Positions 23,472 through 28,572 of a stretch of 28,572 nucleotides of DNA are shown here, in pieces; position 1 is the first letter of the stretch, and every line of letters begins with the position of its first letter. The stretch spans positions 1 to 28,572 of the forward strand of contig CAJUFB010000047.1 of the NCBI GenBank assembly GCA_910585805.1, read 5' to 3'. This DNA comes from an uncultured Acetatifactor sp. GTDB lineage: Bacteria; Bacillota; Clostridia; Lachnospirales; Lachnospiraceae. Both the position numbers and the translations under genes were made by a program. A model generated the notes under the pieces. That model had not been told where the DNA came from. It made no database searches and was given only the letters and a program-made list of their open reading frames with translations.

Positions 23472-24155
23472 TCACATTCGTTCCAGGTAAAATGTCTCCA
23501 GATCTTCCTGTTCCTCCCACACGCCCTGATAGATCAGCTCACCGCCCTTCATCATCAGGATGGTATCCGCGATATGCGCCACATCGGAGACGATATGGGT
23601 GGACAGAAGCACGATATTTTCCTTCCCCCACTGTGCGATCAGCTCCCGGAAGCGCACCCTTTCCCTGGGGTCAAGCCCGGCGGTTGGCTCGTCCAGGATC
23701 AGCAGCCCCGGCTCTCCCAGTAAAGCCTGCGCAATTCCCAGGCGCTGCTTCATGCCGCCGGAATAGGTTCGTATCTTCTTTCTGCCCATGTCCTCCAGGC
23801 CCACAATTTCCAACAATTCCGCCGCTTTCCGTCTGGCGCATGCCTTGTTCAGTCCCTTCAGCGCCGCCATGTACAGCAGGAATTCCGTTCCCGTGAAATC
23901 CGGATAATAGCCGAAATCCTGGGGCAGATAGCCCAGTTCCGCCCTGTACTCCTCCCGGGACACATCCATGCCGTCCAGGGTAATGCTCCCGCTTGTGGGT
24001 TTTAAAATCCCGCAAAGCAGCCGCATCAGGGTGGTTTTCCCTGCGCCGTTTTCCCCCAACAGGCCGTAAATTCCTGTCTGCAGTTTCAGGGAAATCCTGT
24101 CCACGGCAATCTTGCTGCCGTATTGTTTTGAAACCCGATCCACTGTCAGCTCCAT
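23472..24155 (-). CDS. ABC transporter ATP-binding protein
   Basis: ATPase of 227 residues. Walker A is GENGAGKTT, the Q-loop is YLPQDFGYYPDFTG, the signature is YSGGMKQRLGIAQAL, Walker B is LLILDEPTAGLDPRER and the switch His lies in LLSTHIVSD. This is the CcmA/BcrA-like subtype that pairs with ABC-2 permeases. The frame is open to 24710, but that part is antisense-like and overlaps the upstream gene; the ATG at 24155 (MELTVDRVSKQYG) follows GAGGA at 6 nt. It overlaps the end of the upstream membrane-protein gene by 10 nt, so translation is probably coupled. Confidence 0.94.
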   Translation of the reverse strand: MELTVDRVSKQYGSKIAVDRISLKLQTGIYGLLGENGAGKTTLMRLLCGILKPTSGSITLDGMDVSREEYRAELGYLPQDFGYYPDFTGTEFLLYMAALKGLNKACARRKAAELLEIVGLEDMGRKKIRTYSGGMKQRLGIAQALLGEPGLLILDEPTAGLDPRERVRFRELIAQWGKENIVLLSTHIVSDVAHIADTILMMKGGELIYQGVWEEQEDLETFYLERM

Positions 24156-24934
24156 GTCAATTCCTCTGTCCTCTCTATATTTTTCTTCCATCCCCAGGCC
24201 GCGGCCGCCCCCAACAGGAGCAAAACCGTTGTCCATCCCCGGGAATCCTCCGGAATCCGGAATCCGGCGCCCCCATATCCGGCCAGCAGGGGCAGAATGC
24301 CCACCATAACCGCCAGACCCAGGCAGAGGTAAACCGCCTCTCTGCCCCGTATCTTCCGAATCAGCCAGAGCGCAGCCGCATCCGTCAGCAGATAGGGTCC
24401 CAGAAGGCACAGACCGATGCGCAGCAGGGTTATGCCCTCCCATCGGCACAGCAGGGAAAGCAGCATCAGCGTCACCAGATGCACCGCCCCCAGTGCCCCT
24501 ATCCGGGCCAGAAGAATGCTTTTCAGGCAAAATCTGGCGGCCATTTCCAGTTCCGTCATGCCCCAGACCTCCGAGCGCATGTATTCCATCACGGCAGAGA
24601 CTGCCAGAAGGGGCATAGCTGCTGACAGCATCCACAGGACTTCCCCGCCCAGAAACCGCCCTCCTGCCAACGCCCCCGGAAATACCCCTGCCGACAGCGC
24701 CCAAACCCACTTCCGGATATAGGCGGCCTGCTGCAGGACAAAGCGGCCCGTGCTGACGCGGCTCCGGGTTTTGGGGCGTATGCTCCTTAGAAAAGACGCT
24801 TTCCCCAGAGGCGGGGGCGCCTGGAAAGCCTCCTGCAGAAGTTGTCTGTATTGGACGGTTCTGTCTTTTCCGTTTTTCCGGAAATGCGTATTTTTTCTGC
24901 CGTCTGGCACTTCCTGATGAATCTTCGCTTTCAT
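24146..24934 (-). CDS. Membrane protein coupled to the sigma factor
   Basis: 262 residues. About 85 charged N-terminal residues (RQLLQEAFQAPPPLGKASFLRS) are followed by six or so hydrophobic segments, the last ending in a short cytoplasmic tail. No zinc-binding HxxxCxxC anti-sigma motif is seen, yet the gene overlaps the sigma-factor stop by ATGA (24934-24931) and the ATPase start by 10 nt. Its place is that of an anti-sigma factor, so it may bind the sigma factor through its cytoplasmic head, or it may be a second subunit of the ABC exporter. I cannot choose between these from sequence. The ATG at 24934 is preferred over 24982 because of the overlap. Confidence 0.85.
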   Translation of the reverse strand: MKAKIHQEVPDGRKNTHFRKNGKDRTVQYRQLLQEAFQAPPPLGKASFLRSIRPKTRSRVSTGRFVLQQAAYIRKWVWALSAGVFPGALAGGRFLGGEVLWMLSAAMPLLAVSAVMEYMRSEVWGMTELEMAARFCLKSILLARIGALGAVHLVTLMLLSLLCRWEGITLLRIGLCLLGPYLLTDAAALWLIRKIRGREAVYLCLGLAVMVGILPLLAGYGGAGFRIPEDSRGWTTVLLLLGAAAAWGWKKNIERTEELTWS

Positions 24935-25524
24935 TCCGTTCCCTCCGTCATTACTGCCGTTTTTATTTCTGCGCCTTCGCAAAATCCTTCTTTCCCCAGT
25001 GCCTCCCGGAATCGTTTCAGCGCGGATTTCGTCATTCTGTACACGGAAAAACGTGATGTTCCCAATATTTTTCCCATTGTCCCAACGGGAACCTGGTTCA
25101 CATACCGCAGCAGAAGCACTTCCCGCTCTTCCTCCTCCAGGGCATCCAGGGCCTTCCGAACTGCCATGGCCATGACCACCCGCTCCTCCAGACCGGATTC
25201 CACATTTTCCATAAGGACCGCATTCCCCGGACCGGTTACGCCTGTTTCTTCCGCCCCGCAGCCCCGGGTACCCCAGGCTTCCCCAGGCGGTTCCCCCAGA
25301 ACCTGCAGCGGCAGGTGCTTTTTCTTCCGGTATTCGTCTATACAGAGGTTCCGGGCGATGGTGTACAGATAAGGCAGGGCGTCCCTTTCCCCATATCCCT
25401 TTTCCAGAAACCGCAGAAAGGTCTCCTGGGTAATGTCTTCCGCGCTCTCCCGGCTGCCCAGTTTAAAATAGCAGTAGCGGTATATTTTATCGTACTGCGC
25501 TTCCAAATCCAAATTTCCATCCAC
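24931..25524 (-). CDS. ECF-like sigma-70 family sigma factor
   Basis: 197 residues with the two-domain layout of ECF sigma factors. Region 2 is AQYDKIYRYCYFKLGSRESAEDITQETFLRFLE with the -10 recognition part YLYTIARNLCIDEYRKKK. Region 4 is ALDALEEEEREVLLLRYV, then VPVGTMGKILGTSRFSVYRMTKSALKRFRE, a helix-turn-helix. The linker between regions is long and Gly-rich (about residues 75-100). The start is a GTG at 25524 with AGGAGG 8 nt upstream; the nearby ATG at 25520 is out of frame. It heads the operon with the membrane protein, ATPase and permease and probably drives its own promoter. Confidence 0.92.
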   Translation of the reverse strand: MDGNLDLEAQYDKIYRYCYFKLGSRESAEDITQETFLRFLEKGYGERDALPYLYTIARNLCIDEYRKKKHLPLQVLGEPPGEAWGTRGCGAEETGVTGPGNAVLMENVESGLEERVVMAMAVRKALDALEEEEREVLLLRYVNQVPVGTMGKILGTSRFSVYRMTKSALKRFREALGKEGFCEGAEIKTAVMTEGTE

Positions 25525-25595
25525 TCCCGGAACCTCCTCTCATACTGTATAACGGATGTGCCGTGGGAAATGTGCGCGTCCGCTGAAATTTTTTC

Positions 25596-25648
25596 TTATT
25601 ATTTTTTTCTTATGATGTTTTTTTATGATGTTTTCTTATGATGTTTTC
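25596..25648. repeat. 13-bp phased A/T-rich repeats upstream of the sigma operon
   Basis: TTATGATG begins at 25610, 25623 and 25636, an exact 13-bp period, with a degenerate 14-bp copy TTATTATT at 25596. It lies 70-125 nt upstream of the sigma-factor start. It could bind a regulator or act as an upstream promoter element. Confidence 0.7.
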
Positions 25649-26044
25649 TTGTTTTGTTTATACTGATTTCGCATCTGCCCCTATCCCATGGGGCTGGCCC
25701 CAAAAGGCTGGGCAGGTCGGAAAAAATGCCGACTTCCCCGGAATTCATCATACCTTTTTGAGCAGCAGATGTAAATCTGTTCCTTTGAACCCGGGACGAC
25801 TGTGCGCGAAATCACTGTTCCTGCGATTTCTGTACATCTGTTCGTGTAAACGGAGGAAACGCAAAATGCCCACGAAAACACCTTGCGGAGGCCTCTGTAA
25901 ACAGCAGCTCCATTGACGTAATTGTCTCGCAAAATTGCATGGAAATGTGTCCGCAGACACATTGCAATGATTGACTTCGCGGGAGAGGCTGTCTGAACTG
26001 TTACACGCAATTTACACAATTGACATAATTTGTTTCAATAATGG
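25649..26044. other. Noncoding stretch between divergent operons
   Basis: About 400 nt without a convincing gene. A 112-residue minus-strand frame (26019-25681) has no ribosome site, family motif or protein-like composition. Visible items are GGGGCTGGCCCC at 25690-25701, a GTCGG/CCGAC stem followed by TTCC near 25713-25735, an imperfect ATTGCA...TGCAAT hairpin with a perfect TGTGTC/GACACA core near 25935-25968, and copy 3 of the 11-mer GCTGTCTGAAC at 25988-25998. Confidence 0.5.
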
Positions 26045-26087
26045 TTGACACCATGTAGTTTTAATGGTAGAATAAATAAAACTACAT
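26045..26087 (+). promoter_or_regulatory. BlaI promoter with overlapping operator
   Basis: TTGACA (26045-26050), 17-nt spacer, TAGAAT (26068-26073), a near-consensus promoter. The arms ATGTAGTTTTA (26053-26063) and TAAAACTACAT (26077-26087) form a perfect 11-bp inverted repeat around the -10 box. The TGTAG/CTACA half-sites match the known BlaI/MecI operator style, so autorepression is expected. Confidence 0.85.
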
Positions 26088-26111
26088 ACAATCAACCAAC
26101 GGAGGTGCCTC

Positions 26112-26498
26112 ATGGAACAACAGATTTCCATTTCGGAATCGGAGTGGCGGGTGATGAAAATTGTCTGGAATGATCCTCCCCGGACACTTCCCGAAATATT
26201 GGATAAACTGAAGGAAACGGCCTGGAGCAAAACCACCATTCAGACTTATCTGGCCCGTCTGGTCAGGAAAGGCGCCCTGTATACAAAACGTCAGGGCAAA
26301 GGATATTTATACTATCCTGCAGTGTCAGAAAACGAGTGCCAGCTTGCGGAAAGCCGCAATTTCTTGAGCCGTGTGTATGACGGTTCTCTTTCCAAAATGG
26401 TGATGGGATTTGTAAAAAACGGGAATCTTTCAAATGAGGAATTAAACGAATTGAAAAGCTTCCTTGCGGAGGAGAAACCAGATGCAGATATTAGGTAA
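26112..26498 (+). CDS. BlaI/MecI/CopY-family transcriptional repressor
   Basis: Winged-helix repressor of 128 residues. The N-terminus ISISESEWRVMKIVWNDP and the recognition part WSKTTIQTYLARLVRKGAL, followed by the wing YTKRQGKGYLYYPAVSE, are diagnostic of the BlaI family. The C-terminal dimerisation helices (residues 75-120) contain the region that BlaR1 proteases cleave. The ATG at 26112 follows GGAGG (26101-26105). The operator over its promoter indicates autorepression. The downstream sensor gene, overlapping by 17 nt, is truncated and lacks the protease, so induction by the usual proteolytic route is not possible unless a partner is encoded elsewhere. Confidence 0.95.
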   Translation: MEQQISISESEWRVMKIVWNDPPRTLPEILDKLKETAWSKTTIQTYLARLVRKGALYTKRQGKGYLYYPAVSENECQLAESRNFLSRVYDGSLSKMVMGFVKNGNLSNEELNELKSFLAEEKPDADIR

Positions 26499-26838
26499 TC
26501 TCTTTAATGCGGTTCTTTTTGTGTCTGTCATCGGCAGTATCTTTACTGTGATATCGCTTTTTGTAAATCATGTGCTCCGCTGCGCTCTGCCCTTATGGTT
26601 CGCTCTCTGCGGCATGATCTTTTTTTGCGTTCCCTTCCTGTCGCCGGATGTATTTTTCATATCCCCGGAAACACAGGATTGGGTACATGGTTATCGGATT
26701 GCCAGTATCCTGTGGGCGTCCGGGTGCGGCGTTTTGCTTGCCCATGATCTGATCCGTCTTTTACTGGCAAGGGGGGCGCTTATGAATATAAGATGCAGTT
26801 TCACAGACCGGCAACCTGGGGCATGCTCCTTGGCGTAA
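26482..26838 (+). pseudogene. BlaR1/MecR1-like sensor, truncated to its N-terminus
   Basis: The frame starts at an ATG with GGAGGAG 7 nt upstream and gives 118 residues. Three hydrophobic segments (LGNLFNAVLFVSVIGSIFTV, PLWFALCGMIFFCVPFL, IASILWASGCGVLLAHDLI) correspond to the first membrane helices of BlaR1-type antirepressors. After LIRLLLARGAL the similarity ends and the frame closes 18 codons later. The M56 zinc-protease domain with HExxH and the extracellular sensor are absent, where intact relatives have several hundred residues. The break coincides with AAGGGGGG, which looks like the ribosome site of the next gene, as if a deletion had joined the two. Confidence 0.7.
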
Positions 26839-27526
26839 CCATCTATGCATTGTTGGATACTTATCCCTCTGCCCGTAATTTGGCTCGTCTGGAGTTTTTG
26901 AATGAGCCTGCTTACTTTGTTTATCGGACAATGCGCCTCAATGGTCTTGTTCTGCTGTTCGGCCTGCTGTTTCTGCTGGCAGAACGTTTTCCTCTGGACC
27001 ATAAAACAGGGATGAAACTGCTGCTTATGTCCCATGCCCTGCAAAAATGGCAGTATATCTGGGGAAAGCTGTTGGGGGGATTTCTGTATACTTTTTCAAT
27101 ATTGTGTATTTTCCTTGCTTCCAACACGGCAGTTTATTTCGCGGCGGCTCCTTTCCCCGTACCCTTATCTGCCTGCATGGTTCCCCTGGTGAAAGCAATC
27201 CTTGTTTCCGCCCTTCCGGTAAGTCTGTTTGTCAGCTTTTGTTCGGCTGCACATTCTTTTTGTCGTCCCTTTGCGCGCTGTTTGGGATTCATTGTACCGG
27301 GGAACATGTGGCGGCATCGGCCTGCGGTATCCTGTGGCTGCTCCTTCTCCTGGCGCGCAGTCTGCCTGCAATTCCGGGAGCAGCGTACATTTATCCGTTT
27401 ATCCGAAACAACGGTGAACAAAATTCCGTTTGGTTATGGAATAAGGGCATTGTTTCAGCGCTTGGTTTGTCTTTGTGGGGAATCCTCTATCTGATGTGCA
27501 TGAGGACGGGCACGAAAAAATCTTAA
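26793..27526 (+). pseudogene. ABC-2-like permease gene with a frameshift
   Basis: Membrane protein split across two frames. Frame one (from ATG 26793) runs WGMLLGVTIYALLDTYP, LNGLVLLFGLLFLLAERF, WQYIWGKLLGGFLYTF to LPVSLFVS. Frame two continues LFGCTFFLSSLCALFGI, CGILWLLLLLARSLPAIPGA to the TAA at 27524-27526. Adding one T to the TTTT run at 27237-27240 joins them into a protein of about 244 residues with about six membrane segments. A real one-base deletion or a sequencing error in a homopolymer are both possible. Its start is also uncertain: AAGGGGGG is well placed for an ATG at 26782 in another frame. No ATPase gene accompanies it. Confidence 0.65.
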
Positions 27527-27533
27527 AACAGCA

Positions 27534-27552
27534 CCGCCGCTTGCGGCGGCTT
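27534..27552 (+). terminator. Intrinsic terminator after the BlaI operon
   Basis: CCGCCGC, TT, GCGGCGG followed by CTTT, 7 nt after the permease stop. The stem is very GC-rich with a two-base loop and a short T-run. Confidence 0.65.
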
Positions 27553-27574
27553 TCCCTGACAGATAAAGCTTGTT

Positions 27575-27636
27575 AATAATAAATTAACGATTATCATTAA
27601 TTTATTATTGACACTTTTTAATTTCTGTGCTATCAT
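27575..27636 (+). promoter_or_regulatory. Promoter with palindromic operator for the DUF2975/Xre pair
   Basis: Promoter: TTGACA (27608-27613), 17-nt spacer, TATCAT (27631-27636). Just upstream, AATAATAAATTAA (27575-27587) and TTAATTTATTATT (27597-27609) form a perfect 13-bp inverted repeat with a 9-bp spacer, the second arm touching the -35 box. This is a likely binding site for the Xre protein encoded by the second gene. Confidence 0.8.
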
Positions 27637-27655
27637 AAACCCGAGGTGATAAAGT

Positions 27656-28282
27656 ATGAAATTCATTCAGAAACTCGCAAATGAGCGATTTGCAAGACCT
27701 GCCGCTCAACTAATGAAATACGCTTGCTATTTTGTGATATGTTTCTATGTCCTATGTACCGTCCTCAGCTTTATGGGTCGTCAATCTTTTTTCCTGCATA
27801 CAAAAACGGGAACCTTTGAGCGAGCGATTTACGCAGAGGAAAATCACGATGCACACTCTCGCAGTATGACTGTATTTACAGGCGATGATATTCATGTATG
27901 GACAAACGATAATGACCAGATTGACCTGACAATTCAGATTGGGCTTTCTCTCATGTATGCTGTCCATATAGTTCCCATGATTTTTGCTTATTGGTTTCTG
28001 AGCCGTGTATTTTCCAACATAAATAAAGGGGAAATTTTTACTGAGCAAAACTCCTCTTATCTGCTTTATTATGGGATACTCCAATTTTCAGTGGCCGTTT
28101 TCGTTCCATTCATCAAACTATTGATTTGCCGGCTTATCAACCTTATATCTAATGGTCGAATGTCCATTTCTACAGGGCAGGCTATGTTTAATATGCTTAT
28201 CCCCAGCATCGCTTTTATTGTAGCCGCATATATCATCCATTATGGAGTGCATTTGCAGGACGAGGTGGATCACACGCTATGA
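27656..28282 (+). CDS. DUF2975 membrane protein
   Basis: Integral membrane protein of 208 residues with four hydrophobic segments (YACYFVICFYVLCTVLSF; IGLSLMYAVHIVPMIFAYWF; LLYYGILQFSVAVFVPFIKLL; MLIPSIAFIVAAYII). An extracellular loop of about 50 residues lies between the first two. The motif RVFSNINKGEIFTEQNSSYL after helix two is characteristic of DUF2975. Function is unknown. The ATG at 27656 follows GAGGTGAT. The stop overlaps the regulator start by ATGA, the standard arrangement for DUF2975/Xre pairs such as yoaS-yozG in Bacillus. Lower G+C than most neighbours. Confidence 0.92.
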   Translation: MKFIQKLANERFARPAAQLMKYACYFVICFYVLCTVLSFMGRQSFFLHTKTGTFERAIYAEENHDAHSRSMTVFTGDDIHVWTNDNDQIDLTIQIGLSLMYAVHIVPMIFAYWFLSRVFSNINKGEIFTEQNSSYLLYYGILQFSVAVFVPFIKLLICRLINLISNGRMSISTGQAMFNMLIPSIAFIVAAYIIHYGVHLQDEVDHTL

Positions 28283-28488
28283 TTATTATTCGGCTTGACC
28301 GGGTGCTGGCGGACAGAAAAATGCGGCTTAATGACTTGGCGGCCCAGGTCGGTATATCTAATGTCAATCTCTCTTACTTGAAAATGGGAAAAGTAAAAGC
28401 TGTCCGGTTCAGTACGTTAGACGCAATCTGCAAAGTCCTAAAGTGTCAACCGGGGGATATTCTTGAATATGTCGAAGATGAAGATTAA
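28279..28488 (+). CDS. Small Xre-family (YozG-like) transcriptional regulator
   Basis: Single-domain helix-turn-helix protein of 69 residues. DRVLADRKMRLNDLAAQVGISNVNLSYLKMGKVKAVRFSTLDAICKVLKCQPGDILEY covers the five-helix Xre fold; the ending CQPGDILEYV is typical of the YozG group. The start ATG overlaps the DUF2975 stop (ATGA), so translation is coupled. It most probably binds the palindrome at 27575-27609 and controls its own transcript; the signal may come through the membrane partner. Confidence 0.94.
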   Translation: MIIIRLDRVLADRKMRLNDLAAQVGISNVNLSYLKMGKVKAVRFSTLDAICKVLKCQPGDILEYVEDED

Positions 28489-28490
28489 TC

Positions 28491-28519
28491 TTGAATTTAA
28501 AGGCTTTGTATGCTATAGT
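28491..28519 (+). promoter_or_regulatory. Putative promoter at the window end
   Basis: TTGAAT (28491-28496), 17-nt spacer, TATAGT (28514-28519), reading out of the window. The gene it serves is not included. Confidence 0.5.
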
Positions 28520-28572
28520 ATCCTGAGTTTTGCAAGGGATTGAGTAAAAAATGCCATGAACACCGCATAAAC

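Noticed and set aside
24156..24710. N-terminal extension of the ABC ATPase frame
   Set aside because: It overlaps the membrane-protein gene in another frame, is Gly/Arg-rich without motifs, and the ATG at 24155 has a proper ribosome site.
25681..26019. Minus-strand 112-residue ORF
   Set aside because: No ribosome site, no recognisable domain and an unnatural composition; the stretch looks noncoding.

Overview
The window looks like a chromosomal segment of a Gram-positive, anaerobic Clostridia member, most likely Lachnospiraceae. This rests on the AGGAGG-type ribosome binding sites, the threonine T-box leader, the Bce-type peptide-detoxification module, the rubrerythrin, the BlaI and DUF2975/Xre regulators and the moderately high G+C. 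No rRNA, tRNA, CRISPR array or intact transposase was found. I had no database access: family names come from recognising motifs, and every regulatory site was read by eye.

Layout. (1) 200-4852, plus strand: a BceAB-type ABC transporter followed by its OmpR-type response regulator and intramembrane-sensing histidine kinase. (2) 4910-7566: gene fragments, a GNAT acetyltransferase, a DUF4143-type AAA ATPase with its own promoter, and a convergent remnant resembling a GH105 glycosidase. (3) 7816-12536, minus: rubrerythrin, an MFS transporter, a threonyl-tRNA synthetase that lacks the TGS domain and sits behind a T-box leader, and a Sel1-repeat protein. (4) 12695-17221, minus: a decaying cluster that reads, in transcription order, GT1 glycosyltransferase, F390-synthetase/PaaK-like adenylating enzyme (N-terminally truncated, with a 39-bp repeat array inside it), NAD-dependent epimerase (split by a 100-bp MITE with a TAA duplication) and a KAS III-like ketosynthase. 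(5) 17471-21512, minus: DUF4272, TPR, a small Cys-rich protein and a DUF434 protein in one direction. (6) 21775-22108: a 31-residue holin-like toxin gene with a Shine-Dalgarno-sequestering leader, opposed by a convergent candidate antitoxin RNA; this is a type I toxin-antitoxin candidate. (7) 22168-25524, minus: an operon of an ECF-like sigma factor, a translationally coupled membrane protein, an ABC ATPase and an ABC-2 permease. (8) 26045-27526, plus: a BlaI-type repressor with an operator over its own promoter, a BlaR1-like sensor reduced to its first membrane segments, and a frameshifted permease. (9) 27575-28488, plus: a DUF2975 membrane protein and an Xre regulator, overlapping by ATGA, behind a promoter that carries a perfect palindrome.

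Overall this is an accessory region rich in envelope-stress, transport and regulatory modules, with several genes in decay. The most informative items are the MITE insertion, whose in silico removal restores the epimerase frame exactly; the type I toxin-antitoxin candidate; the coupled sigma/membrane/ABC operon; and the remnant ketosynthase cluster.
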